DNA of 64,000 nucleotides from Angustibacter sp049994355 (GCF_049994355.1 NZ_CP188257.1:2604001-2668000), one strand, 5' to 3'. Positions 50,745 to 59,647 are shown, counted from the first letter of the stretch. Program-made: numbers and translations. Notes: generated from the sequence alone by a model not told the origin.

Positions 50745-51539
50745 TCAGGCGCCGACCATGTTGTAGCCACCGTCGGCGACCATGTAGGTGCCGGTGATGT
50801 GGCTGGCGTCGTCGGTGGCCAGGAACAGCGCGGCGCCGGCCACCTCGGCCGGTCCGGGGATGCGTCCCATCGGGGTCAGCGAACGTAGTTGGTCGCCCCG
50901 GCCCGACCGCCAGTCCTCACGGCCCAGCGTCGCCTCGGTCTCGATGAAGCCTGGGGCGAACACGTTGACCCGCACCGTCGGCGCGAACGCGTGCGCGTAG
51001 GACTTGGTGGCCCCGAGGATCCCGTACTTCGCTGCCGCGTACTGCGGAGCACGCGCGCTGCCGCGGACGATGACGGTCGACCCGATGTTGACGATGGCAC
51101 CGTGCCCCTGCTCGAGCATCCGCTGGCCGAACTCGTGGATGCAGGCCATGGTGCCCTTGATATCGACCGCCAGGACGTGGTCGATGGACTCTTCGGTGAT
51201 GTCCCGCCAGGACATCTGCTCGCGGGCGACGTCACCGACGTTGTTGACCAGGACGTCGACCTGGCCGAGCGCCTCGAACGCGGTCTCGGCCATGGCTGCC
51301 ACCTGGGACCACTGGACGATGTCGGCCTGCAGCAGCACCGCCTCGGCACCCAGCTCGCGCACCCTGTCGGCGGTCGCCTCGGCGCCAGCCGCCGAGCTGC
51401 GGTAGTGCACCCCGACGGCCCGGGCGCCCTCCTGCGCGGCGCGCACGGCGATCTCGGCACCGAAGCCGGTGCCGGCTCCGGTGACCACGACAGAACGACC
51501 CTCGAAACGACGCTGGACGGGGACTGGAGGCAGAGGCAC
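50745..51539 (-). CDS. Short-chain dehydrogenase/reductase
   Basis: 264 residues. TGAGTGFG cofactor loop near 20, NNVG in place of NNAG, catalytic Ser in NIGSTVI and Y-x-x-x-K in PQYAAAK. C-terminal GTYMVADGGYNM is normal. Likely oxidises or reduces a hydroxyl of a sugar acid or ring-cleavage product. GTG 51539, second gene of the operon headed by the SDR at 52331. Confidence 0.85.
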   Translation of the reverse strand: MPLPPVPVQRRFEGRSVVVTGAGTGFGAEIAVRAAQEGARAVGVHYRSSAAGAEATADRVRELGAEAVLLQADIVQWSQVAAMAETAFEALGQVDVLVNNVGDVAREQMSWRDITEESIDHVLAVDIKGTMACIHEFGQRMLEQGHGAIVNIGSTVIVRGSARAPQYAAAKYGILGATKSYAHAFAPTVRVNVFAPGFIETEATLGREDWRSGRGDQLRSLTPMGRIPGPAEVAGAALFLATDDASHITGTYMVADGGYNMVGA

Positions 51540-51572
51540 GGCGATGTCCTTCGGGCGCAGGGATAAGAGGTG

Positions 51573-52331
51573 TCAGACGAGTGTGCGGCCGCCGTCGATG
51601 TACAGGCACTGACCGGTGATGAATGCGGCGCGTTCGGACAACAGGAAGCTGACGGCGTCGGCCACCTCGGCGGGCCGGCCGAGCCGGCGGGCCGGCACCA
51701 GGGACTCCAGCTCAGCGCGGTGCCCCTCGCTGTCGAGGTAGTCCCGGGTGAGGTCGGTCTCCACGTAGCCGGGACCGACCGCGTTGACCGTCACGCCGTA
51801 GGGCGCCCACTCGCGCGCCATCACCCGCATCAGCTGGTTGATGCCGCCCTTGGTGGCCGCGTACGGCGCGTGGTGCGGGTGCGCCAACAGCGCCGAGACG
51901 GACGACACGAAGACCATCCGCCCCGTCCCGGCCGCAACCATCCGACGTCCGACCTCCTGGCCGAGCCACCACGCCGTGGACAGGTTCAGGGTGAGGATCG
52001 ACTGCCAGTCCTCGTCGCCGAGCTCCAGCACCGGACGGCGGTCGTTGCGACCGACCGCGTGCAGGAAGAGCTCTGGTGTCCCGATCAGGTCGGTGGCGTC
52101 CTGGACGACGGCGCGGCTGCCCTCGGCCGACGCGACGTCGGCGAGCAAGGTGGTGACTTTGCCGTCGACCGCCCGCACGGCCTGGGCGACGGCGTCCAGG
52201 TTTGCCTCGTCGCGGTCCACGACGACGACCCGGGCGCCCTCCGCGGCCAGGCCGACGGCGCTCGCCCCGCCGAGCCCCCCGGCACCGACGACGAGCGCCG
52301 CTCGGCCCGCGAGCCCAAGCCAGTCAGTCAT
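51573..52331 (-). CDS. Short-chain dehydrogenase/reductase with HAVG in place of NNAG
   Basis: 252 residues. The cofactor loop is GAGGLGG, the acidic VVVVDRDE end of strand 2 suggests NAD preference. The structural NNAG reads HAVGRND. Ser in FVSSVSA and Tyr-Lys in APYAATKGG are intact, so it should be active. ATG 52331; operator C lies 33 bp upstream, and the IclR gene is divergent. First gene of a five-gene operon. Confidence 0.85.
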   Translation of the reverse strand: MTDWLGLAGRAALVVGAGGLGGASAVGLAAEGARVVVVDRDEANLDAVAQAVRAVDGKVTTLLADVASAEGSRAVVQDATDLIGTPELFLHAVGRNDRRPVLELGDEDWQSILTLNLSTAWWLGQEVGRRMVAAGTGRMVFVSSVSALLAHPHHAPYAATKGGINQLMRVMAREWAPYGVTVNAVGPGYVETDLTRDYLDSEGHRAELESLVPARRLGRPAEVADAVSFLLSERAAFITGQCLYIDGGRTLV

Positions 52332-52364
52332 GCGCCACCTCGTCCGGTACTGTTCTCACATCAT

Positions 52365-52377
52365 GAAAGTCGCTTTC
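52365..52377. promoter_or_regulatory. Operator site C (GAAAGTCGCTTTC)
   Basis: Palindrome with arms GAAAG / CTTTC in the divergent promoter between the SDR operon (33 bp to its ATG) and the IclR gene (112 bp to its ATG). The left flank TTCTCACATCAT aligns with the left arm of site B. Position allows control of the SDR operon and autoregulation of IclR. Confidence 0.62.
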
Positions 52378-52489
52378 CACTACCCTAGGCAGTCCACGCG
52401 AGCCTGTCCAGGCTCGGCCCCCCTCCCCCCTAGGCTGACGTCGTCCGGGGCCGGACACCGCCGCCGCAACGAGCACGAAGGACGATCGG

Positions 52490-53332
52490 ATGCCGCCGAA
52501 GAACAAGGTTCCCTCCTCAGCTCTGCGTGCCGGCGCGCTGGCGACCGGTCCGGCGACGGACAAGCCGGAGTACCGCGTCGAGGCGCTCGCCAAAGGTCTG
52601 CGAATCCTCAGCCTGTTCGACGAGCAGCGGCCCTCCTGGCGGGTCACCGACCTGGCGTCGGCCGCCGGACTGCCCATGCCGACGGTGTACCGCGTCGTGC
52701 AGACCCTCGCCGCCGAGGGCTATCTGGACCACCTCCCGAACGGCGACTACCGGCCCGGGGTCCGCACCCTGACTCTCGGCACCGCCGCGCTGCGCAGCCT
52801 CGACCTGGTCGGTCTCGCGACACCGCGGCTGCAGCAGCTCGGCGAGAGCACCGGCGAGACGGTGAACCTCGCGGTGCTGAACGGCGACCGCGTGCTGTAC
52901 CTGATCCGGATGCGCAACTCCGACCTGGTGACTGCGAACATCCAGGTCGGCTCGACGCTGCCGGCCGTCACCACGTCCATCGGCAAGCTCCTGCTGGCAC
53001 ACCTGGACGAAGCAGACCTTCGCTCGCGGGTCACCGAGGAGTCGTTCGCCTCGCAGCACGGCCCGAACGCGAAGGTCTCGCTGGACGAGCTGAGCGACGA
53101 GTTCGAGCAGATCCGCCAGCAGGGCTGGGCGATGCAGGACGAGGAGCTGGCGTACGGGCTGCGCTCGGTGGCCGGGCCCGTCACCGGACCGGACGGCCGG
53201 GTCGTGGCCGGGGTCAACCTGGCGGTGCAGGCGCGCGACTGGTCGACGCAGCGCATCGTGCGTGAGCTGCGGCCGGTGCTGCTGGACACCTGCAGCGCGA
53301 TCTCGGCCCTGCTCGCCGGCGGCCCCGCATGA
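52490..53332 (+). CDS. IclR family transcriptional regulator
   Basis: 280 residues. Residues about 25-90 form the winged helix (VEALAKGLRILSLFDEQRP, DLASAAGLPMPTVYRVVQTL), then the IclR effector domain with GETVNLAVLNGDRVLYLIR, GSTLPAVTTSIGKLLLA and ELAYGLRSVAGPV. Regulators of this family control aromatic and sugar catabolism and bind palindromes. Stop overlaps the next gene (ATGA). Placed beside operator C, it is the only local regulator of the catabolic island. Confidence 0.93.
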   Translation: MPPKNKVPSSALRAGALATGPATDKPEYRVEALAKGLRILSLFDEQRPSWRVTDLASAAGLPMPTVYRVVQTLAAEGYLDHLPNGDYRPGVRTLTLGTAALRSLDLVGLATPRLQQLGESTGETVNLAVLNGDRVLYLIRMRNSDLVTANIQVGSTLPAVTTSIGKLLLAHLDEADLRSRVTEESFASQHGPNAKVSLDELSDEFEQIRQQGWAMQDEELAYGLRSVAGPVTGPDGRVVAGVNLAVQARDWSTQRIVRELRPVLLDTCSAISALLAGGPA

Positions 53333-53907
53333 CGACCTCGGCGCGGATCACGAAGCTGACGCCGGACTCGCTGGACGACGACCAGCGCGCGGTCTACGAC
53401 GCGGTGGCGGGTGGGCGACGCGCCCAGGGGCCGCAGCTGTTCCGGCTGGTCGATGACGAGGGCGGGCTCGAGGGTCCGTTCAACGCGTTCCTGCTTCAGC
53501 CGCGGCTGGGCCTTGCCCTGCAGGCGGTCGGCTCGGCCGTACGCTACGAGACGTCGCTGTCCGACCGGGCCCGCGAAATCGCCATCCTGGTGGTCTCGGT
53601 GCACCGGGACTGCGCCTTCGAGTGGTACGCGCACGAAGCCGTGGGTCGGCACGTGGGGCTGACCGACGGCGACCTGGAGGCCTTGCGGGAGCACCGTTAC
53701 GACGCGTTTGGCGCAGTGCAGGAGACCGTGGTCGCGCGCTCGACGCATCTGCTTCTGGAGGCCGGCGACCTGGACGACGAGGCCTATGGCGAAGCCGTCG
53801 AGGTCCTAGGAGTCCAACAGGTCTTCGAACTGCTCACCTTGGTGGGCTACTACGACACGTTGGCACTGCAGCTGCGAGTGTTCCGGGTGCCGCCACCTTC
53901 GGTCTGA
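53329..53907 (+). CDS. Carboxymuconolactone decarboxylase family protein
   Basis: 192 residues. RAREIAILVVSVHRDCAFEW and YAHEAVGRHVGL is the CMD/AhpD-like core; the pair of Cys of AhpD peroxidase is absent (only one), so a decarboxylase/isomerase-like activity is more likely. Translation coupled to the IclR gene (ATG within ATGA). In the protocatechuate path CMD acts on a ring-cleavage product, which fits the FAH partners downstream. Confidence 0.85.
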   Translation: MTTSARITKLTPDSLDDDQRAVYDAVAGGRRAQGPQLFRLVDDEGGLEGPFNAFLLQPRLGLALQAVGSAVRYETSLSDRAREIAILVVSVHRDCAFEWYAHEAVGRHVGLTDGDLEALREHRYDAFGAVQETVVARSTHLLLEAGDLDDEAYGEAVEVLGVQQVFELLTLVGYYDTLALQLRVFRVPPPSV

Positions 53908-53965
53908 CCCATGCCGGAGTCGACCGTGCGCTTGACACGTCGTTGACGCCCTCGGATCATGTTCT

Positions 53966-53978
53966 GAAACTAACTTTC
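53966..53978. promoter_or_regulatory. Operator site D (GAAACTAACTTTC)
   Basis: One mismatch from GAAAGTNRCTTTC, ending 24 bp before the first FAH gene ATG. GTTCT precedes it directly, as near sites A and E. Suggests that the two FAH genes have their own IclR-controlled promoter. Confidence 0.55.
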
Positions 53979-54002
53979 GCAGAGTGAGAGATTGGACCCG
54001 CT

Positions 54003-54887
54003 ATGAAGCTCGTGACGTTCGACGAAGGCCGCGTGGGCTACCTCGACGGTGAGGACGTCGTGGAGCTGGCCGTCGCATCGACCCGCGAGTACTTCGAGCG
54101 CGGTAGCGACGTGTCCGAGACCGGTGAGCGCCTCGCCCTGGACTCGGTGCGACTGCGCGCACCCATCGTGCCCAAGAAGTTCTTCCACACCGCGGGCAAC
54201 TTCTCCGACCACCACGAGGAGCTACAGGCGGTCAACTGGTCGCACCCCGTGCACAAGGGCATCGTGTTCTTCCAGAACGTCGACGCGATCATCGGCCCGG
54301 ACGACGCCGTCGTCTACCCCGAGGGCCTGACCAAGGAGCTCGACTACGAGCTCGAGCTGGCGATCATCATCGGCAAGAGCGGCAAGTTCTTCGGGCCTGA
54401 GGAGGCCGAGGACTACATCGCCGGCTACATGGTCTTCAACGACATCACCGCCCGCGACATCCAGCGCCGCGAGATGCAGTCCGGGGTGTTCTCGTTCTCC
54501 AAGGGCATCGACACCTTCTGCCCGATCGGTCCGTGGATCGTCACCAAGGACGAGGTACCCGAACCACAGAACCTTCGGATGGAGCTGCGGGTCAACGGCG
54601 ACGTCCGGCAGCGGGGCAACACCTCGCAGATGCTCATCTCGCTGCCCCACCTGGTGGCCTACCACTCGGCCCAGGGCTACAGCGCTGGGGACGTGCTGAC
54701 GACCGGCACGATCTCCGGTGTGGCTGCGGTGCAGCCGAACCCGTTCGACTTCTATCTGCGCCCTGGTGACCGGATCGAGGCGGAGATCGAGGGAATCGGC
54801 CTGCTGCGCAACCAGGTCGTGCCGTGGAGCGCCGCACACGACACCGAGCCGTACACCACCGACCTCTACTCCTCCACCGCCGGCTGA
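54003..54887 (+). CDS. Fumarylacetoacetate hydrolase family protein (1)
   Basis: 294 residues. IVPKKFFHTAGNFSDHHEEL leads into the FAH barrel; LDYELELAIIIGKSGKF carries the metal-binding Glu residues, and GYMVFNDITARDIQRREMQ follows with the Asp region. FAH enzymes hydrolyse diketo acids or isomerise/decarboxylate ring-cleavage products; 2,4-diketo-3-deoxy-rhamnonate hydrolase (LRA6) belongs here too. Followed 21 bp later by a second FAH gene. Substrate unresolved. Confidence 0.9.
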   Translation: MKLVTFDEGRVGYLDGEDVVELAVASTREYFERGSDVSETGERLALDSVRLRAPIVPKKFFHTAGNFSDHHEELQAVNWSHPVHKGIVFFQNVDAIIGPDDAVVYPEGLTKELDYELELAIIIGKSGKFFGPEEAEDYIAGYMVFNDITARDIQRREMQSGVFSFSKGIDTFCPIGPWIVTKDEVPEPQNLRMELRVNGDVRQRGNTSQMLISLPHLVAYHSAQGYSAGDVLTTGTISGVAAVQPNPFDFYLRPGDRIEAEIEGIGLLRNQVVPWSAAHDTEPYTTDLYSSTAG

Positions 54888-54908
54888 CGGCGCAGAGACC
54901 GAGGACTG

Positions 54909-55751
54909 ATGAGGTTCGGCACACTCGACGGCCGTTTCGTACTAGTCCGTGAGGACCAGGCGCTCGACGTCGCCACCGCCTCCGAGGGCATCCTGCCCGC
55001 GGACACCCTGGCCGCCCTGAAGCGCTGGGACGACGTGCTCCGCTGGTCTGAGTCGGCCGACTGGTCCGGAGCCGTTCCCCTTGCCGCAGAACAGCTCGGC
55101 GCACCGGTGCCGGCACCGCGTCAGGTGTTCGCCATCGCGCTGAACTACCGACCGCACGCCGCCGAGGCAGGCTTCGTCGCTCCCGAGCAGCCACTGGTCT
55201 TCACCAAGTTCCCCAGCTGCATCACCGGACCGATGGCGACCGTCGAGCTGCCCGACGGGAACGTCGACTGGGAGATCGAGGTGGTCGCGGTGATCGGGCG
55301 CGGCGGCTACCGCATCCCGCGCAGCTCGGCCTGGGAGGCGGTGGCGGGCGTCACCGTGGGTCAGGACCTGTCCGAGCGGGTGCTTCAGCTGGCCGGTACT
55401 CCCCCGCAGTTCTCGCTGGGCAAGTCGCACCCCGGTTTCGGGCCGACCGGGCCCGTCGTGGTGACGGTCGACGAGCTGACCGACCGCGACGACATCGGCT
55501 TCGAGTCACGGCTCGGCGACGAGATCATCCAGCACGGTCGCACCAGCGACCTGATCTTCCCGGTGGACGACCTGGTGGCCCGACTGTCCGCCGTGTGCCC
55601 GCTGCTCCCGGGCGACCTCATCTTCACCGGAACGCCTGCAGGAGTGGGCAACCGGCGTACGCCGCAGCGCTTCCTGCAGCCCGGCGAGACGCTCGTCAGC
55701 CGCGTCGAGGGCGTCGGGGAGATCCGCCAGAAGTTCACCGCCCGTTCCTGA
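54909..55751 (+). CDS. Fumarylacetoacetate hydrolase family protein (2)
   Basis: 280 residues. QVFAIALNYRPHAAEAGF and VDWEIEVVAVIGRGGYRI match the FAH core with the two metal Glu residues; VTVGQDLSERVLQ and PGDLIFTGTPAGVGN are later signature loops. It differs clearly from the neighbour, so the pair could act in sequence or form a hetero-oligomer, as in HpcE-like isomerase/decarboxylases. ATG after a GAGGACTG box. Confidence 0.88.
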   Translation: MRFGTLDGRFVLVREDQALDVATASEGILPADTLAALKRWDDVLRWSESADWSGAVPLAAEQLGAPVPAPRQVFAIALNYRPHAAEAGFVAPEQPLVFTKFPSCITGPMATVELPDGNVDWEIEVVAVIGRGGYRIPRSSAWEAVAGVTVGQDLSERVLQLAGTPPQFSLGKSHPGFGPTGPVVVTVDELTDRDDIGFESRLGDEIIQHGRTSDLIFPVDDLVARLSAVCPLLPGDLIFTGTPAGVGNRRTPQRFLQPGETLVSRVEGVGEIRQKFTARS

Positions 55752-55786
55752 CCGAGCCTGCTGGTGGCTCCGGTGCTGGCAGTGCC

Positions 55787-56218
55787 TTAGCCGAGCGCGA
55801 CCACCACGCGGGCGATGCGGCGCTCACGCGTCGCCGCAGCCTTGGCCTCCAGCACGCTGCGTACGTGCTCCTTGCGGTGGGTGTACGCCAGGGCATCGAA
55901 GGCGGCGCGCAACCCTGCGTCGTCCAGGGCCCGCGCGAGGTCGTCCGGCACGTCCACCGTCCTCGGCTGGTCGTCCAGCTCGACGGTGACCTCGTGCTCC
56001 TCGCCGCCGGCCACGCCGGCGCTGTCGCGGTGCGTCGCCGCCAGCGGGATGAGGAACCGACCGCCCATCGGGGCGACGGTCGAGCGGTACGTGTAGCCGT
56101 TGAGGGTGACCACGACCGGTGGCGTTCTGCCGCGTCCCAGCCCCACCACGACATCCTCGGGGACGTCGATCCCGACGTTGTTCCCATTGAGCACCAGCAC
56201 GGTCCGATAGGTCGCCAC
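55787..56218 (-). CDS. DUF1905 / YdeI-like protein
   Basis: 143 residues. A DUF1905 beta-barrel (GIDVPEDVVVGLGRGRTPPV, VTLNGYTYRSTVAPMGGRFL) precedes an OmdA/YdeI-type helical part (VPDDLARALDDAGLRAAFDA, YTHRKEHVRSVLEAK). Function unknown in actinobacteria. GTG 56218 gives the usual N-terminus (TYRTVLVLNG); the frame is open further upstream. Convergent with the second FAH gene, 35 bp between stops. Confidence 0.8.
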   Translation of the reverse strand: MATYRTVLVLNGNNVGIDVPEDVVVGLGRGRTPPVVVTLNGYTYRSTVAPMGGRFLIPLAATHRDSAGVAGGEEHEVTVELDDQPRTVDVPDDLARALDDAGLRAAFDALAYTHRKEHVRSVLEAKAAATRERRIARVVVALG

Positions 56219-56369
56219 CCACCCACCGTGCCAGGTCGCGAAGGCCAGGACAAAGGCCGCAGAAGGAGTTCGGGGCAACTCGGGCATCCCTTGACGCGCC
56301 TCGCCCGATACCGATAGACCGCCACCACCGCAGGGCGATCTTCGCGCCTGCCGGGGGAGGAGTTGGACC

Positions 56370-59300
56370 ATGACCCGAGTCCAGACGCGGCGCCCCGCCG
56401 GAGCCACGCTTCGATCCGTGCGCCACGCAGCCATCGCAGTTCTCGTCACCGGGCTCGCGGTCCTCGGGGTAGCCCCGACCGCCGGGGCGGCACCCAACGG
56501 AACCGATCGCTTCACCAAGGCCCCGTCGCACGCTACGAAGCTCAAGACTCCGATCGGTCTGAGCGACGCACAGATCACGGTCGTCGTGCAGCTCGCAGCG
56601 CCACCCGTGGCGCTCGCGCAGGCCGCCGCGTCGTCCCAGCTGTCCCGGTCCCAGCAGTCCGACCGGCGCGCGCAGCTCAAGGCCGACCAGCGCCCGGTCG
56701 TCGACCGGGCCCGCGCCCTCGGCGGGACAGTGCTCGGGCAGTATCAGAGCGCCTACAACGGCGTGAAGGTCCAGATCTCCCGCAGCAAGGTCGGCGCGCT
56801 GAGCGCGCTGCCTGGCGTGGTGGGCGTCCACGAGGTCCAGCTGATGAAGCCGGACAATGTGCACGGCGTCCCGCTGATCGGTGCACCGGCCGTCTGGGAC
56901 GGCGTTGCCGGCAAGCACGGTGAGGGCATCAAGGTCGCCATCATCGACACCGGCATCGACTACACCCACGCCGACTTCGGCGGCCCCGGCACCGTCGCGG
57001 CCTACACCGCGGCGCACGCAGCGGAGACCAGCGCGGCCGACCCCGCCCTGTTCGGCCCCGGCGCACCCAAGGTCAAGGGCGGCATCGACCTGGCTGGTGA
57101 TGCCTACACCGGTAATAACACGCCGCAACCTGACCCGAACCCGTTGGACTGCAACGGTCATGGCTCGCACGTGGCCGGGACGGCAGCCGGCTTCGGCGTG
57201 CTGGGTGACGGCTCGACCTACACCGGTTCCTACGATGCGAACACGGTGAGTGGCAACTCCTGGATCGTCGGTCCCGGTGTTGCACCGAAGGCGGACCTGT
57301 ACGCCGTGCGTGTCTTCGGCTGCACGGGCTCCACCGGCCTGACCATCGACGCCATCGACTGGGCGGTGGCCAATGGCATGGACGTCATCAACATGTCCCT
57401 GGGCTCGCCGTTCGGAGGCTCCGACGACCCGAGCGCAGTCGCCGCGGACAACGCGACCAAGGCCGGCGTCATCGTCGTCACCTCCGCCGGCAACAGCGGA
57501 CCGAACCCGTACATCGTCGGCTCGCCGAGCACCGGCACCGGCGTGATCAGCGTCGCGGCGGACGACCCGACGCAGTCCATCCCCGGGGCGTCCCTGGCGC
57601 TGAGCACCGGCGGCTCGCCGCTGACCTCTATCGTCGCCAACGGCGCGGCGATCGCGCCGGGCACGACCCTGCCGATCGTCGTCCTGCGGAACCCGGACAG
57701 CAGTGTCTCGCTGGGCTGCAACCCGCAGGAGTACCTGAACGCGAACGTCACCGGCAAGCTCGTCGTCGTCGCCCGCGGCACCTGCGCCCGGGTGGCTCGA
57801 GCGGTCTTCGGCCAACAGGCCGGAGCGGCAGCGGTGCTGATGATCAACAACGCCGCCAGCCTGCCGCCGTACGACGGTCCGATCACTGGGAACCCGGACA
57901 CGGGTGAGAAGTACATCGTCACAATCCCGTTCCTCGGAGTCAGCTCGACCGACGGGCCAGCCGTGGTGGCGGCCGACGGCGGAACGGTGACGCTCACGCT
58001 GAGCGACATCGCCAACCCCGGGTTCGAGTCCATCGCGAGCTTCAGCTCCGGTGGCCCGCGCTCTGGTGACAGCTGGCTCAAGCCCGACGTGACCGCGCCG
58101 GGTGTGGGCATCTTCTCGGTCGGGGTGGGCACCGGGAACGGTTTCGCGGTGCTGTCCGGCACCTCGATGGCCTCACCGCACACCGCGGGCATGGCTGCCC
58201 TGGTGAAGCAGGCCCATCCGGCCTGGGGCCAGGTCCCGTACTGGAAGGCAGCCATCGTGAACACCGCGGATGCCGGCAAGGTCGTCGGCTACAGCACCCG
58301 GCTCGCCGGGTCCGGTCTGATCCAGGCACCTGCGGCGACCAAGACCCAGGTCGTGGCCACCGGCAACCCCGGCACGGCCACGCTGAACTTCGGCTACGCC
58401 GAGCTGTCCAGCGACCTGAGCCGCACCCGGTACGTGACCCTGCGAAACTTCTCCGCGTCGAAGGTCACCTTCACTGTCGGATCTGCACACGACGCCGGCA
58501 GCCCGCACACGCTGACACCGGCCCGCACGACCGTGACCGTCGGCGCGAACAGGACGGCCCAGGTCGGGATCAAGCTCAACGTGCCGGCGACCACCGCCGG
58601 CACCTCCAGCGCCTTCAACGACGTCGCCGGGCTCGTCACCTTCACCCCCACCGGTGGCGGTAACAGCGGCATCGCCCTCAACGTGCCTTACTACCTGGTG
58701 CCGCAGGCCGCCTCCAAGATCGCGACGCAGCTCAATGTCAAGCAGCTGGGGAACACCGGATCTACGACGGCGACGATCAGCAACATCGGCGCACCCGTCG
58801 CCGGTGTGGCTGACTGGTACGCCTGGGGCCTGTCCGACACCCAGGACCCCGGGCTCGGTTCGAACGACCTCAGGGCGGTCGGGGTGCAGTCGTTCCCGGC
58901 CGACGGTGTCCTGGCGTTCGCGGTGAACACGTTCACCAGGTGGTCCAACGCCAGCGAGGACGAGTTCGACGTCTTCGTCGACGTGAACAACGACGGCGTC
59001 GACGACTTCGACGTCATCGCTGCTGACTTTGGCACGCTCACCACCGGGACCGCCAACGGTCAGACGGCAGTGGCGGTCTTCAACCTGAACAACGGATTCG
59101 GGTCGATCAACTTCCTGGCCGACGCGCCGTTTAACAGCACGTCGATGGTCTTGCCGGTGCTGAACAGCCAGCTGTGCGGCACCGCGGCCTGCCTGGACGA
59201 GAACGTCCCGATCAAGTATCACGCCATCGGCTACTCGGTGACGGACGGTTCCGCTGACGCGGTTCCGGGCTTCGGGACCTTCAACCCGGCGCATCCGGCG

Positions 59301-59468
59301 GTGAACACCGGGATGTTCGACAGCGTGGCACCCAACGCGACGGCGTCCGAGATAGTCACCCTCGACAAGGCAGCGTTCGCCACCGCCCCGTTCCTCGGCC
59401 TCATGGTCGTCAGTCACGACAACCGGGGAGGGTCGGAGGCCAGGCTGTTCCATGTCACCGTGCACTGA
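56370..59468 (+). CDS. Secreted subtilisin-like serine protease (S8) with PA insert
   Basis: 1032 residues. Sec signal: Arg-rich start then AAIAVLVTGLAVLGVAPTAGA. An I9-type propeptide region precedes the catalytic domain, which has D193 (VAIIDTGIDYTH), H264 (NGHGSHVAG) and S599 (SGTSMASPH). A PA-like insert (VARGTCARVARAVFGQQAGA) lies before the Ser. The C-terminal 400 residues are beta-rich with no further catalytic motif (NVDVN.D-type DVNNDGVDDFD). Exported protease likely for protein scavenging. Divergent from DUF1905. A 17-bp hairpin follows. Confidence 0.93.
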   Translation: MTRVQTRRPAGATLRSVRHAAIAVLVTGLAVLGVAPTAGAAPNGTDRFTKAPSHATKLKTPIGLSDAQITVVVQLAAPPVALAQAAASSQLSRSQQSDRRAQLKADQRPVVDRARALGGTVLGQYQSAYNGVKVQISRSKVGALSALPGVVGVHEVQLMKPDNVHGVPLIGAPAVWDGVAGKHGEGIKVAIIDTGIDYTHADFGGPGTVAAYTAAHAAETSAADPALFGPGAPKVKGGIDLAGDAYTGNNTPQPDPNPLDCNGHGSHVAGTAAGFGVLGDGSTYTGSYDANTVSGNSWIVGPGVAPKADLYAVRVFGCTGSTGLTIDAIDWAVANGMDVINMSLGSPFGGSDDPSAVAADNATKAGVIVVTSAGNSGPNPYIVGSPSTGTGVISVAADDPTQSIPGASLALSTGGSPLTSIVANGAAIAPGTTLPIVVLRNPDSSVSLGCNPQEYLNANVTGKLVVVARGTCARVARAVFGQQAGAAAVLMINNAASLPPYDGPITGNPDTGEKYIVTIPFLGVSSTDGPAVVAADGGTVTLTLSDIANPGFESIASFSSGGPRSGDSWLKPDVTAPGVGIFSVGVGTGNGFAVLSGTSMASPHTAGMAALVKQAHPAWGQVPYWKAAIVNTADAGKVVGYSTRLAGSGLIQAPAATKTQVVATGNPGTATLNFGYAELSSDLSRTRYVTLRNFSASKVTFTVGSAHDAGSPHTLTPARTTVTVGANRTAQVGIKLNVPATTAGTSSAFNDVAGLVTFTPTGGGNSGIALNVPYYLVPQAASKIATQLNVKQLGNTGSTTATISNIGAPVAGVADWYAWGLSDTQDPGLGSNDLRAVGVQSFPADGVLAFAVNTFTRWSNASEDEFDVFVDVNNDGVDDFDVIAADFGTLTTGTANGQTAVAVFNLNNGFGSINFLADAPFNSTSMVLPVLNSQLCGTAACLDENVPIKYHAIGYSVTDGSADAVPGFGTFNPAHPAVNTGMFDSVAPNATASEIVTLDKAAFATAPFLGLMVVSHDNRGGSEARLFHVTVH

Positions 59469-59488
59469 CCGGCTAACAGCTTCACAGC

Positions 59489-59526
59489 GTGGCAACGGCG
59501 GTCGCCCCGGCGACCGCCGTTGCCAC
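59489..59526. terminator. Perfect 17-bp hairpin terminator
   Basis: GTGGCAACGGCGGTCGC (59489-59505) and its exact reverse complement at 59510-59526 flank a 4-base CCCG loop, 20 bp after the protease stop. No U-run, but stem strength makes it a very likely terminator. Longest perfect inverted repeat noticed in the window. Confidence 0.8.
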
Positions 59527-59647
59527 GGTGGCCGCCGGATCACGGACGCGGACGTCGAGCTGCGCAGGCACCGGTAGCGGTAGCTGTATCTGGGCCGGCT
59601 CGCCTCGACTCTGGTTGACGGGTGTGTCTACGGCGGAGGTGATCGAC

